Made by a program: the position numbers and the translations under genes
Source of the DNA: an uncultured Acidobacteriota bacterium
GTDB taxonomy: Bacteria; Acidobacteriota; Terriglobia; Bryobacterales; Bryobacteraceae
Assembly: GCA_902825945.1 (NCBI GenBank)
Contig: CADECY010000005.1
Location: 1-64,000, forward strand
Reading direction: 5' to 3'
Length of the DNA stretch: 64,000 nucleotides
The notes under the pieces: generated by a model
Told to the model about the DNA's origin: nothing
Database searches by the model: none
What the model saw: the letters and a program-made list of their open reading frames with translations, nothing else
Shown here: positions 1 to 8,822 of the stretch, piece after piece
Position numbering within the stretch: position 1 is the first letter of the stretch
Layout of the letters: every line of letters begins with the position of its first letter

Positions 1-196
1 CATCCTTGGCGCTGGCGACGCTGGTAGGATCGACGAATCCGTCTGCGATCTTGACGAGAGCGATCTTCGGATTGCCGGGCAGGTGGCCGCCGGGACGCGC
101 GACTTCGTCCGGCGTACGGGGCACCCGAGGCCTGTTCCCGCTTTGCGCCACGAGGAGAAGCGGGAGTCCGATGTAAAGGAGATGACGGAATTGCAT
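1..196 (-). CDS. PQQ-dependent sugar (glucose/sorbosone) dehydrogenase-like protein, 5' end only
   Basis: The first 65 codons of a minus-strand gene start at an ATG read down from 196 and run off the left edge. Residues 1-17 form a Sec signal peptide (MQFRHLLYIGLPLLLVAQ). Next come a proline-rich linker and the segment KIALVKIADGFVDPTSVA, which resembles the start of the six-bladed propeller in soluble PQQ glucose/sorbosone dehydrogenases and related secreted proteins. These usually act in the periplasm on sugars or aldehydes. Catalytic and PQQ-binding residues lie outside the window, so the call rests on this short motif. The gene is divergent from the small secreted gene at 286. Confidence 0.5.
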   Translation of the reverse strand, partial: MQFRHLLYIGLPLLLVAQSGNRPRVPRTPDEVARPGGHLPGNPKIALVKIADGFVDPTSVASAKD

Positions 197-237
197 CAGG
201 CCATTGATACAGCATTTGGGCGGTGGATTTCAAGTCC

Positions 238-264
238 GCCGGCCGGGCCGCTCGCGCGGCCGGC
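238..264. repeat. GC-rich inverted repeat between divergent genes
   Basis: GCCGGCC at 238-244 is the exact inverse of GGCCGGC at 258-264. An alternative stem pairs GCCGC (247-251) with GCGGC (256-260) around a TCGC loop. It lies in the 89-bp gap between two divergent start codons, so it is not a normal terminator position. It could be a 5'-UTR hairpin or an operator, or a chance result of high GC. Confidence 0.3.
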
Positions 265-285
265 GCCTTGGTCTAAGATGACAAC

Positions 286-627
286 GTGCGGATCTTCGTT
301 CTTCTCGCGCTCGCCATGGCCCTGCCGGGGGCCGAATTCCAAGGCTGGATCTCCGACGCCGCCTGTGGCTGGAACAATGCGCGGCCCGGGCCGGAGGCCA
401 AGGACTGCGCGGTGAAGTGTGTACGCCAAGGCTGGGCGCCCGTCTTCGTTCAGGACGGCCGCATGGACGCATTCAAGCTCGCCGACAAGGCTCCGGCGAT
501 GAAATTCGTGGGTGAGCATGTTGCCGTAACCGGTGAGTTGAAGGGCGATGTGCTCAGCGTAAAGTCGATCCGTCCGTCGCCCGCGCCCAAACCGGCTCCG
601 AAGTCTTCGCCGAAAAGCAAGAAGTGA
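286..627 (+). CDS. Small secreted protein of unknown function
   Basis: This 113-residue protein starts at GTG 286. Residues 1-16 (MRIFVLLALAMALPGA) are a signal peptide. The mature part has a WISDAACGWNNA segment and a second cysteine motif (KDCAVKCVRQGWAPVFV), followed by a small beta-rich domain reading VTGELKGDVLSVKSI. The last 20 residues are a Pro/Lys/Ser tail. Its form resembles small secreted proteins common in acidobacterial genomes that have no assigned function. Its stop overlaps the GTG of the next gene by 4 bp (GTGA), which suggests translational coupling in one operon. Confidence 0.7.
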   Translation: MRIFVLLALAMALPGAEFQGWISDAACGWNNARPGPEAKDCAVKCVRQGWAPVFVQDGRMDAFKLADKAPAMKFVGEHVAVTGELKGDVLSVKSIRPSPAPKPAPKSSPKSKK

Positions 628-1517
628 CCGGAATCGTTCCCGTTCTACAGACGCCGTTCCTCGCGGATGGCGCGATCGATCGCGAGAGCTTTCGCCGCCT
701 GATCGAACGTGCGATCGGCGCGGGGGCCTCGGGCTTGCTGGTTCCGGCGGTTGCGAGTGAGGAGAAGCACCTCGGCACTTCCGAGCGCGACTCGTTACTC
801 GCGCTCGCGATCGAACACGCTGCGGGAAGGGTCCCGGTGATCGCCGGCATCTCGGCGGAGACCGCGGCCGAGAGCGCGCGATTGGGCGCCGCGGCGCAGA
901 TTGCAGGCGCGAATGCAATGCTCGCGGCGGTGCCCGACAGGTTCTATCAACGGATCGGTGACGTACCGGGATTTTTCCGCGCGATTCACGGCGCCGCCGA
1001 TTTGCCGCTGATCATTCAGGATCTCCAATGGAACGGGCCCGGACTCCCGGTTTCGATGATCGCGGACCTCGCGTCGCAACTTGACCGATTGCGCGGTATC
1101 AAGATCGAGACCGCTCCAGCCGGTCCGAAGTATTCGGCGGTGCGCGAGGCACTGGGACGAGGATTCTTCATCTGCGGCGGCTGGGCCGTGCCGCAGATGA
1201 TCGAAGCACTCGATCGAGGCGTGGATGCGATGATCCCGGAAGCGTCGATGGTCCCCGTCTATGCGCGAATCGATGCGCTGTATCGAGAGGGCGACCGCGC
1301 GGGAGCGATCGAGCTATTCCGGCGGCTGCTGCCGGTTCTCTCGTTCAGCAATCAGGACTTGCGCACATCGATCGCCTTCTTCAAGCGCCTGCTGGTCCGG
1401 CTGGGCGTGTTCGAAACTGCGCTCATGCGCGAGCCCGGCTTCGAATGGGACACCTTCAACCAGCGCATCGCCGATGAACTGATCGATCTCTACCTCGAAG
1501 TCGAGGCGTCGCTGTGA
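624..1517 (+). CDS. Dihydrodipicolinate synthase/N-acetylneuraminate lyase superfamily aldolase
   Basis: At 297 residues this is a full-length TIM-barrel DapA/NanA-family protein. The Schiff-base lysine is in LRGIKIETAP (about residue 160). The segment PVIAGISAETAAESA matches the family's core strand 3-4 region. The usual substrate loop GTTGE is replaced by AVASEEKHLG, and the YNxP motif by DLQWNGPG. True lysine-pathway DapA activity is therefore unlikely, and an unknown 2-keto-acid aldolase or dehydratase is more probable. It starts at GTG overlapping the upstream stop, and its own stop overlaps the next GTG, so it sits inside a coupled operon. Confidence 0.85.
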   Translation: MTGIVPVLQTPFLADGAIDRESFRRLIERAIGAGASGLLVPAVASEEKHLGTSERDSLLALAIEHAAGRVPVIAGISAETAAESARLGAAAQIAGANAMLAAVPDRFYQRIGDVPGFFRAIHGAADLPLIIQDLQWNGPGLPVSMIADLASQLDRLRGIKIETAPAGPKYSAVREALGRGFFICGGWAVPQMIEALDRGVDAMIPEASMVPVYARIDALYREGDRAGAIELFRRLLPVLSFSNQDLRTSIAFFKRLLVRLGVFETALMREPGFEWDTFNQRIADELIDLYLEVEASL

Positions 1518-3121
1518 TCGCCGGGATCACGGTTTATCTATTCCTCTCCACGGCGTGCCCGCTCTCGAATCGCCTGCAGCCTGAAATCGCGCGGATCCAG
1601 GCGGATTACACTCCACGCGGAATACGCTTCGCGAAGGGCGATGCGGCGGCGGCACGCAAGTTCGGCGCGCGGGTTACTCCACAAGTAGTGGTCACCGGCC
1701 CGAACGGCCGCGTGGTCTATCGCGGGCGGATCGATGACCGGAGCCCGGCGTTGGGCGTTTATCGCGAACCTTCGAAGCACGATCTGCGCGACGCACTCGA
1801 CGCCCTGCTCGCGGGCGGAACGGTTGCCGTGGCGGAGACTCCGGCCGTGGGCTGCGCAATCCAGTTCGATGCACCGAAACAAAACGCCACCATCACGTTC
1901 TCGAAGCAGATCGCGCCAGTTCTGTTCCGGAACTGCGCTGGATGCCACCGCGCCAACGGCACCGCTCCGTTCGCGCTCACCACCCATGCCGATGCGGCGC
2001 CACGTGCTTCCGCCATCGCTCAGGTGACTCGCGCGCGGCTGATGCCACCGTGGAAAGCCGAGCCCGGTGCGCACGCCTTTCGTGGCGCGATGCGGCTGAC
2101 TGACGCGGAGATCCGGCTCTTCGAGCAGTGGGCGAAGGAAGGCGCGCCAGAGGGCGATCCGGCCGCGACACCGCCAGTGCCGGCTTTTCGCGATGGCTGG
2201 CAACTCGGCGAACCGGACATGGTGATCCGCATGCCGAAGCCCATTCGCGTCTCCGCCTCTTCACCCGATCTCTACACCTGCATCGTGGTTCCGGTGAACC
2301 TTCCGGCGGACCGCTACGTGCGAGCCTACGAGTTCCGGCCTGGCGACAAGCGGGTGGTCCATCACGCGATCCTGTTCGTCGACGGACTGCGCGCCGCACG
2401 CAAGAACGGCGAGACCTATCCTTGTTTCGGCGTTCCCGGATTCCTGCCATCGGCCGCTCTCGGCGGCTGGACTCCCGGCTTTACCGCAACCGAGTATCCG
2501 CCGAAGACGGCCGTGGCATTGCGAAAGGGCACCGACCTCGTGATGCAAGTCCACTATCATCCTGCCGGGACAGACACCGAGGATCGGTCGGAAGTCGCCC
2601 TCTACTTCACGCCCGATCCGCCGCAACGGCGCATGATGGAGATCGCGCTCGGATCGCGCAACATCGACATCGCGGCGGGCGAGCGCCGCTATCTCGTCCG
2701 CGACCGGTTCGAACTGCCGGTCGATGTCGAAGTGACGGGAATCATTCCGCATGCGCACTACATCTGCCGCGAGATGACCGGCCGCGCGACGCTGCCCGGA
2801 GGCAGACGCGTGGAATTGATCCGGGTCCGCGATTGGGACTTCAACTGGCAGCGCCACTACCACTACGAAAAGCCGTTCGTGCTCCCCGCGGGCACACGCC
2901 TCGAAATGGACTTCGTCTACGATAACTCCGCCGCGAATCCGCGCAATCCGTCATCGCCGCCGAAGCGCGTGCAATGGGGGCCCGATTCGGGCGACGAGAT
3001 GGCCGGGCTGCATGTCCAGGTAATTCCTGTGCGGAACGAGGATGCCACCGAACTCGGCCAGGCGCTGTGGGGCAAGATCATGCGAGGCATCCGCGAAACG
3101 CGGCCCGCGCCGCCGCGATAG
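1514..3121 (+). CDS. Redoxin / cytochrome c / copper type II monooxygenase-like fusion protein
   Basis: The 535-residue protein has three parts. Residues 1-110 are a thioredoxin-like fold (FLSTACPLSNRLQPEI, VTPQVVV). Residues 125-215 are a c-type haem region with C141-AGC-H145. Residues 230-535 resemble the PHM/DBH-type copper monooxygenase core: paired His 283/284 (VVHHAILFVDG), His 347/349 (QVHYHPAG), His 413/415 and Met 421 (IIPHAHYICREM). Such proteins are frequent in Acidobacteriota and Planctomycetota, with unknown substrates. GTG 1514 overlaps the preceding stop. The called start gives no obvious signal peptide, which is odd because the haem motif requires export. Confidence 0.8.
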   Translation: MIAGITVYLFLSTACPLSNRLQPEIARIQADYTPRGIRFAKGDAAAARKFGARVTPQVVVTGPNGRVVYRGRIDDRSPALGVYREPSKHDLRDALDALLAGGTVAVAETPAVGCAIQFDAPKQNATITFSKQIAPVLFRNCAGCHRANGTAPFALTTHADAAPRASAIAQVTRARLMPPWKAEPGAHAFRGAMRLTDAEIRLFEQWAKEGAPEGDPAATPPVPAFRDGWQLGEPDMVIRMPKPIRVSASSPDLYTCIVVPVNLPADRYVRAYEFRPGDKRVVHHAILFVDGLRAARKNGETYPCFGVPGFLPSAALGGWTPGFTATEYPPKTAVALRKGTDLVMQVHYHPAGTDTEDRSEVALYFTPDPPQRRMMEIALGSRNIDIAAGERRYLVRDRFELPVDVEVTGIIPHAHYICREMTGRATLPGGRRVELIRVRDWDFNWQRHYHYEKPFVLPAGTRLEMDFVYDNSAANPRNPSSPPKRVQWGPDSGDEMAGLHVQVIPVRNEDATELGQALWGKIMRGIRETRPAPPR

Positions 3122-3133
3122 AATAACGCTTCC

Positions 3134-4168
3134 ATGCGATTGTTCGCCATTTCTCTCGCCGCCGTTCCGGCCCTGCTCGCCTTCGACGCCCAAACCGATG
3201 CGCTGACGAAAGAGGTCGCGCCGAAAGGCTGGATCGCCTACAGCGCCCGAACCGAAAAGGGCGACTGGGACATCTTCCTCATGCGTCCCGATGGCTCGCG
3301 CAAGCGCAACATTACGAACACCCCGGGCACGAACGAGATGGGCCCTCGGTTCTCGCATGATGGCAAGCGGATTCTCTATCGCCGCATCCCACCCGACGTG
3401 AAGATCCGCCACGACCGGTGGGGCACGATGGGCAAGCTGGTGATCGCGAACTCGGACGGCAGCAAGCCCGAAGAAATGGGTGACTACCCGTGGGCGACGT
3501 GGGGTCCGGACGGCAAACAGATCGGGATCCTGCTGCCCACGGGCATTGAAATCCACGACATCGCGACGAAGACACTCGTCCGGAAACTCGACCGCAAAGG
3601 GATCTATCAGCAGTTGTTCTGGTCGCCCGATGGCAAATGGTTCACCGGACCAGCGAATCTCTATGGCGAGAACTGGACTGTGATTCGCGTGGATGCAACG
3701 AAGGGCGAAGCGAATCCGATCGCCAAGTTTCAGAACTGCACGGCGGACTGGTTTCCGAACTCACGCCGGTTGATCTTCTCCTCGCGCCCGGCCAAGCAAG
3801 AAGAAGCCGATGGCGGAGCGCTCGCTGGCAAAGTGGGGCAGAAGACGGGATATGGCTGGACACAGCTTTGGTCGGCTGACGGGGACGGCTCGAACCGGCT
3901 GCTCGTCTACGGAGAGGATGGCCGGCATGTGTACGGCGGCGCGGTTTCTCCCGACATGAAGTATGTGCTCTTCACACTCGCGCCCACCGATGGCGGATTC
4001 GAGGCTTCCGAGATCCACGTGATGCGGCTGAACAACGCGCCGATGATCGGAGGCGAAAGCAAGGCGCTGCGAACGCTGCATCCCAACGCGAACAGCGGAC
4101 CCTACGTCAAGCTGACTCCGGGCTGGGAACCGCACTGGACCTATGCGGCGATCGGGGGCGTGAAGTGA
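3134..4168 (+). CDS. Secreted WD40-like/TolB-type beta-propeller protein
   Basis: This 344-residue protein starts MRLFAISLAAVPALLAF, a signal peptide. Repeated PD40-type blades follow: GDWDIFLMRPDGSRKRNIT, MGPRFSHDGKRILY, LFWSPDGKWF, VSPDMKYVLF. Such propellers resemble the C-terminal part of TolB and usually serve as periplasmic binding or scaffold modules. No catalytic residues are evident. It follows the copper-monooxygenase fusion by 12 bp, and its stop overlaps the start of the next gene (GTGA), so it is probably co-transcribed. Confidence 0.8.
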   Translation: MRLFAISLAAVPALLAFDAQTDALTKEVAPKGWIAYSARTEKGDWDIFLMRPDGSRKRNITNTPGTNEMGPRFSHDGKRILYRRIPPDVKIRHDRWGTMGKLVIANSDGSKPEEMGDYPWATWGPDGKQIGILLPTGIEIHDIATKTLVRKLDRKGIYQQLFWSPDGKWFTGPANLYGENWTVIRVDATKGEANPIAKFQNCTADWFPNSRRLIFSSRPAKQEEADGGALAGKVGQKTGYGWTQLWSADGDGSNRLLVYGEDGRHVYGGAVSPDMKYVLFTLAPTDGGFEASEIHVMRLNNAPMIGGESKALRTLHPNANSGPYVKLTPGWEPHWTYAAIGGVK

Positions 4169-4614
4169 CGCGCCGCGCGGCGCTCGCCGCGTGTGCAATC
4201 GGTCTCGCCTCGTGCTCCAAGCCAGTGGAAGAGGCCGACCCGAATCTCGCCGCGATGGGGCAAGTGGAAGTGACGGGAGAACTCGTCGAGATCCCCGCGC
4301 CGTTTCCTCCGAATGATCTGTACAACTACGCCTACGTGATGAAGTACCGCGTGTTGAAGGTCCATCGAGGATCGCTCGATGCGCCCGAAGTTTTCGTGGC
4401 GCACTACAACCCGCTCAAGCCGCGTCCATCCGCCGCCGACGATCAATCGGGAAAGATCGGCGGCAAGCTCGACGGATTCCGCGCGGGCGAAGTGCATCGG
4501 ATGGCGCTCACTTCACCGGCCGACCAGCATTGGATGGGCGGCATGATCGACAAGTATTTCGAAACCAAAGGCACGCGCTATTGGGCGTTGTGGACGAATC
4601 CAGGGACTCGCTAG
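4165..4614 (+). CDS. Putative lipoprotein in front of an MBOAT/SGNH cassette
   Basis: This 149-residue protein has an N-terminal MTRRAALAACAIGLASC, which fits a lipobox (LASC) with lipidation at Cys 17. The mature domain is rich in beta segments (VEVTGELVEIPAP, VMKYRVLKVHRG) and ends KYFETKGTRYWALW. I do not recognise a named family. The GTG start overlaps the preceding stop, and its own TAG touches the TTG start of the MBOAT gene. This arrangement suggests it belongs to the same polymer-acylation cassette. Confidence 0.65.
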   Translation: MTRRAALAACAIGLASCSKPVEEADPNLAAMGQVEVTGELVEIPAPFPPNDLYNYAYVMKYRVLKVHRGSLDAPEVFVAHYNPLKPRPSAADDQSGKIGGKLDGFRAGEVHRMALTSPADQHWMGGMIDKYFETKGTRYWALWTNPGTR

Positions 4615-6006
4615 TTGGTCTTCGCCTCCCACATCTTCCTTTTCTATTTCCTGCCCATCGTCCTGCTCGTCTACTATCTGTTGCCGCGCGGGCGCAACGC
4701 GTTTCTGACGATCGCGAGCTACGTCTTTTACGGATGGTGGGAGCCGTGGTTCGTGTCGCTGATGCTCTTCTCGACGATCCTCGACTTCGTGTGCGGCGGA
4801 ATCATCGGCGCGCCGGGCGCCTCTCCGCGGCATCGCAAGCTCGCGCTGGGCGCGGCGATCGTGGGCGATCTCGGGCTGCTCGCCTTCTTCAAGTACTTCA
4901 CGTTCACCGCGGAAAATCTGAATCGTCTGGCCGCGATCGTGGGCGCGCCCGCATTGCCCGTGCTCTCGATCGTACTGCCGATCGGCATCTCTTTCTACAC
5001 GTTCGAGAGCCTCAGCTACACGATCGACGTCTATCGCGGACATGCCCGGGCGGCGCGCAAGTTCTCGGACATTTCGTGCTTCGTGAGCCTGTTTCCCCAC
5101 TTGGTGGCCGGGCCGATCGTCCGCTACAACATCCTTGCCGAACAGATCCAGCAGCGCACGCACACCTTGGACAAGTTCGCCGTGGGCATCGCCATGTTCA
5201 TTCTCGGATTCGCGAAGAAGATCCTCATCGCGAATCCGATGGGCCGCGTGGCGGACGCGGTATTCGGCGGCACCGATCCCGGCATGGCGGCCGCATGGTT
5301 CGGAATCGCCGCCTACTCGTTCCAGATCTACTTCGACTTCTCTGGCTACTCCGACATGGCCATCGGGCTCGGGCGCATGTTCGGCTTCGTGATTCCCGAA
5401 AACTTCCGCTCGCCGTATCTCTCGGAAAGCATCACCGACTTCTGGCGGCGCTGGCACATCTCGCTCTCCACGTGGCTGCGCGATTATCTTTACATTCCGC
5501 TCGGCGGCAACCGCGGCAGCGCACTCCGGACCTATCGCAATCTGGCGATCGTGATGGTGCTGGGCGGACTGTGGCATGGCGCCAACTGGACTTTCGTCAT
5601 GTGGGGAACGATCCACGGTTCCGTGCTGGCCTTCGAGCGCTGGCTCGGCAAGAAGGCGCCGTACGATGTCTTCCCGCGGCCCGTGGCGATCGGCGTCACC
5701 TACGTGATCGTGCTGATCACCTGGGTCTTCTTCCGCGCCGAATCGCTGCCGCGCGCACTCGGCTACCTTTCCTCGATGTTCACGCCAGGCGGAGGCTCAC
5801 CGTTGATCGCGCTCGAGATCTACACGCCTTTCCATCTGCTCATCTTCGCCGCCGGTGCGATCATCGCCTTCCAGCGAGTGGAAGTGGCGGACTTCGCCGG
5901 AACCCTCACGGCTCCGAAGATGGCCGTGCTGCTGCCGCTGTTCGCATTCACCGCCTCGGTGATGTTCACGCAGACCTTCAATCCGTTCCTCTATTTCCAA
6001 TTCTGA
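4615..6006 (+). CDS. MBOAT family membrane-bound O-acyltransferase (AlgI/DltB-like)
   Basis: A 463-residue polytopic protein. It opens MVFASHIFLFYFLPIVLLVYY and carries the AlgI-type signatures NAFLTIASYVFYGWWEP, IGISFYTFESLSYTID, FQIYFDFSGYSDMAIG, WRRWHISLSTWLRDYLY and LGGLWHGANWTF, which contains the active-site histidine. AlgI-like proteins move acyl groups across the inner membrane onto exported polysaccharides or wall polymers together with a periplasmic SGNH partner, here the next gene. Start: TTG at 4615, directly after the upstream TAG. No ATG or GTG fits the N-terminal family motif better. Confidence 0.92.
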   Translation: MVFASHIFLFYFLPIVLLVYYLLPRGRNAFLTIASYVFYGWWEPWFVSLMLFSTILDFVCGGIIGAPGASPRHRKLALGAAIVGDLGLLAFFKYFTFTAENLNRLAAIVGAPALPVLSIVLPIGISFYTFESLSYTIDVYRGHARAARKFSDISCFVSLFPHLVAGPIVRYNILAEQIQQRTHTLDKFAVGIAMFILGFAKKILIANPMGRVADAVFGGTDPGMAAAWFGIAAYSFQIYFDFSGYSDMAIGLGRMFGFVIPENFRSPYLSESITDFWRRWHISLSTWLRDYLYIPLGGNRGSALRTYRNLAIVMVLGGLWHGANWTFVMWGTIHGSVLAFERWLGKKAPYDVFPRPVAIGVTYVIVLITWVFFRAESLPRALGYLSSMFTPGGGSPLIALEIYTPFHLLIFAAGAIIAFQRVEVADFAGTLTAPKMAVLLPLFAFTASVMFTQTFNPFLYFQF

Positions 6007-6010
6007 GCCC

Positions 6011-6961
6011 ATGCGGAAGACCTTCTCCGTCGCTTTTCTCGCCCTGATCGCCTTCGTTCCGCTCGCGCAGTTGGCGTTCGGGCCTCCGCCTGCTTTCCAT
6101 GCTGGCAGCTTGCGCGAATTCGAACGCCGCCTCGATGAAGACTCGATCTTTGTCCAGCGGGCCCGCCCCGCGATCCAGCAACTGACCTACGCACTTCGCG
6201 AGGCAGGCGAAAAGGTCCTCGCACACAACGACGGAACGCTCTTCTACCGGCAGGATGTGCGCTACCTGACCGAACCCGTGGACACGCGAGAGGCATTCGA
6301 AACGGTCCTCGACACTCATCGCCAACTGGAGAAGCGCGGCATCCGGCTCGTGGTCATGCCGATTCCCGTGAAGCCCCACGCGCCGGGAAAGCGGTCGGCC
6401 GCGATGGAACTGCTCCCGCGTCTTCGATCGTCCGGAGTTGAGGCGATCGATCTCTTCGCTCAGCCTCGCGAATACCTGAAGCTCGACACACATTGGACTC
6501 CCGCAACCGCGCGAGCCCTGGCCCGGTTCGCCGCGCCTCTGCTCAGAATCGAACCCGGAACAACGCAGTTCTCCGAGCGAGAAGTGCGTGTCGAGCGCCG
6601 GGGCGACTTGGCGCAGATGCTCGCGATTCGCAGCGGGTTCGCCCCCGAGTCCGTCGCGGCGTGGCAAGTCGAAGGCCCAGTCAACGATCCAGCGTCACCG
6701 GTGCTCGTGCTCGGCGACAGCTTCCTGCGCATCTTCCAAACCGACGCGCCCCGAAACGCTGGATTCATCGCCCATTTGGCAAAGGCACTCCGGCTTCCCG
6801 TAGCCTCGATCGTGAACGATGGCGGTGCCTCGACGCTCGTGCGTCAGGACTTGGCACGGCGTTCTCGAGTGCTCGAAGGCAAAAAGGTTGTACTGTGGGA
6901 ATTCGTGGAGCGCGACCTCCGGTTCGGAGCGGAAGGTTGGCGGAGAGTGACATTGCCATGA
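6011..6961 (+). CDS. AlgJ/AlgX-like SGNH acetyltransferase partner of the MBOAT protein
   Basis: The 316-residue protein begins with a membrane anchor or signal sequence (MRKTFSVAFLALIAFVPLAQ). It has the AlgX/AlgJ catalytic pair: D159-T-H161 in LKLDTHWTP, and Ser 237 in VLVLGDSFLRIF. The family transfers acetyl groups, delivered through the membrane by an MBOAT protein, onto an exported glycan. It lies 4 bp after the MBOAT gene. Its TGA overlaps the ATG of otnK (ATGA), although otnK is functionally unrelated. Confidence 0.8.
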   Translation: MRKTFSVAFLALIAFVPLAQLAFGPPPAFHAGSLREFERRLDEDSIFVQRARPAIQQLTYALREAGEKVLAHNDGTLFYRQDVRYLTEPVDTREAFETVLDTHRQLEKRGIRLVVMPIPVKPHAPGKRSAAMELLPRLRSSGVEAIDLFAQPREYLKLDTHWTPATARALARFAAPLLRIEPGTTQFSEREVRVERRGDLAQMLAIRSGFAPESVAAWQVEGPVNDPASPVLVLGDSFLRIFQTDAPRNAGFIAHLAKALRLPVASIVNDGGASTLVRQDLARRSRVLEGKKVVLWEFVERDLRFGAEGWRRVTLP

Positions 6962-8178
6962 GTTTGCTATTGGGGGCGATCGCCGACGACTACACCGGCG
7001 GCGCGGACCTAGCGGGGATGCTCGCCGAGCGCGGTGTTTCCACCGTGCAGACCTTCGGCGTTCCGAGTCAAGAGACGATCGCGCGAATCCGGGCAGGGGG
7101 ATTCCGCGCCGCGGTGGCGTGTCTCAAGTCGCGTTCCATCGAGGCGAATCAGGCTCGAGCGCTTGCGCTCTCCGCGCTCGACCGCCTGCTCGAGCTCGAG
7201 CCGCGCCAAATTCAGTTCAAATACTGTTCGACGTTCGACTCGACGCCGCTCGGCAACATCGGCCCGGTGACCGATGCGTTGATGGAACGGCTCGGTGTCT
7301 CGTTTACGCTTGCGATGCCGGCTCTTCCCGTCAACGGCCGCACACAGTATCTCGGACATCTCTTCGTGAACGGAGTGCTCCTTTCGGAGTCGCCGATGAG
7401 CACGCATCCGCTGAATCCGATGACCGATAGCAATCTCGTCCGCTGGCTCGGTATGCAGACGCCGCGGGCGGTCGGCCTGATCCCGCTACCGCAGGTGCAG
7501 AGCGGACGCATGAAGCCGGACGGCGAGATTGCGTTGATCGATGCGATCACCAACGATGACCTCGATTGCATCGCCCATGGATTCGCCGACCTGCCGCTCG
7601 TTACGGGCGGCAGCGGCTGGGGCGTCGCGTTGCCCGAAGTTTGGAAGCAGCGCAAGCTGCTGAATCTCGAGGCCCGCCCCGAACCCGAACGCACGTCCGG
7701 TGGCGCGGTGATCCTCGCCGGCAGTTGTTCCCAGGCGACCCTCGAGCAGGTTGCGCACCTGCAGCGATCCGGGCGCTGCCGAATCGTTCATGTGAAGGAG
7801 GAGGATACGCCGGAGGATCTGTACTCTCGCGCACACCGCGACCTCACTGAACGCGGAGCGGTGGCGATCGTGTCTTCCGCGCCGGCCGGCAAGCGATTCC
7901 CGTCGCCAGACGCCCCCGCTCGAGTCGAAGCGCTCATGGGCGGCCTCGCGGCACTTTTCACGGCGGAATCTCGCGTCCGCCGGCTCATCGTGGCCGGCGG
8001 TGAGACGTCCGGCGCGGTGATCAGCGCGCTCGGAGTGGAAGCAGTCGAGATCACCGGAACGATCGACCCCGGCGTGCCCTCCCTTCGTTCCCTCGATGAG
8101 GGCCGCCTTTCGCTCGCGCTCAAGTCCGGCAACTTCGGCGCCCCCGACTTTTTCGTCAAAGCCCTCGACAAGATCTGA
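6958..8178 (+). CDS. otnK: Four-carbon acid sugar kinase (OtnK/DUF1537 family)
   Basis: The 406-residue protein begins MSLLLGAIADDYTGGADLAG, matching the family's IADDxTGaxDLA signature. The open frame extends far upstream, but the ATG at 6958 overlaps the preceding stop and matches the family start. The C-terminal half carries the nucleotide-binding motif LIVAGGETSGAVISALG. OtnK phosphorylates 3-oxo-tetronates (from D-threonate, L-threonate or erythronate catabolism), and OtnC then decarboxylates the product. An OtnC-like gene follows directly at 8181, which supports the assignment. Confidence 0.9.
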   Translation: MSLLLGAIADDYTGGADLAGMLAERGVSTVQTFGVPSQETIARIRAGGFRAAVACLKSRSIEANQARALALSALDRLLELEPRQIQFKYCSTFDSTPLGNIGPVTDALMERLGVSFTLAMPALPVNGRTQYLGHLFVNGVLLSESPMSTHPLNPMTDSNLVRWLGMQTPRAVGLIPLPQVQSGRMKPDGEIALIDAITNDDLDCIAHGFADLPLVTGGSGWGVALPEVWKQRKLLNLEARPEPERTSGGAVILAGSCSQATLEQVAHLQRSGRCRIVHVKEEDTPEDLYSRAHRDLTERGAVAIVSSAPAGKRFPSPDAPARVEALMGGLAALFTAESRVRRLIVAGGETSGAVISALGVEAVEITGTIDPGVPSLRSLDEGRLSLALKSGNFGAPDFFVKALDKI

Positions 8179-8180
8179 CC

Positions 8181-8810
8181 ATGGACCCCCTCGAACAACT
8201 CTGCGAAGTGGCCGCGAGCTTTTTCCAACGCGGCTACGCTTTCGGCTCCACCGGCAACCTCAGCCTGGTACTCGGAGACTCCGTCTGGATCACGCCCACC
8301 GGCGGATCGTTGCGCAACCTCACGCCGGACAGGATGGCGCGAATCGATTTCGACGGCAACCCGCTCAACGGCAACAAGGCGTCGAAGGAGTTCCCGTTTC
8401 ATCTCGCAGCCTACAAAGGCGCCGGATCACGAGCCCGCGCGCTCGTGCATTTGCACTGCACCTATTCGGTGGCGTTGTCCTGCCTCGATACACTCGATGA
8501 AGCCGAGCCGTTGCCCGTGTTCACGCCCTACTACCTGATGCGCGTGGCACCGCTCGCGGTGCTTCCGTACTTCCGGCCCGGATCGGCGGATCTCGCGTCA
8601 GCGGTGGGCGCGTCGGCGGTGGATCACGACTCGATGCTGTTGCGCAATCATGGCGTCATCTGCCTCGGCTCGACGCTCGAAGAGGCTGTCGACCGCACCG
8701 AGGAGTTGGAAGAGACGGCGAAGCTCTGGTTCCTCACGCGTAGCGAAAAGTTGCGGCTGCTGACTTCCGCCGAGCGCGCCGATATCGAAAAGACGTTCCG
8801 GAAGCGATAG
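8181..8810 (+). CDS. otnC: Class II aldolase-type 3-oxo-tetronate 4-phosphate decarboxylase
   Basis: This 209-residue protein of the class II aldolase/adducin family has zinc ligands in LVHLHCTYSV (HxH) and LLRNHGVICLG. GSTGNLSLVLGDSVWITPTG is the substrate-phosphate region. OtnC decarboxylates 3-oxo-tetronate 4-phosphate to dihydroxyacetone phosphate, following OtnK. It starts at ATG two bases after the otnK stop. The context makes OtnC more likely than fuculose or ribulose-phosphate aldolases of the same fold. Confidence 0.87.
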   Translation: MDPLEQLCEVAASFFQRGYAFGSTGNLSLVLGDSVWITPTGGSLRNLTPDRMARIDFDGNPLNGNKASKEFPFHLAAYKGAGSRARALVHLHCTYSVALSCLDTLDEAEPLPVFTPYYLMRVAPLAVLPYFRPGSADLASAVGASAVDHDSMLLRNHGVICLGSTLEEAVDRTEELEETAKLWFLTRSEKLRLLTSAERADIEKTFRKR

Positions 8811-8822
8811 GATCGAGAGAGT

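Noticed and set aside
4530..6047. 505-codon same-strand frame overlapping the MBOAT gene
   Set aside because: It is the +2/+3 shadow of AlgI-like sequence with Arg/His-rich composition; the MBOAT frame holds all conserved motifs.
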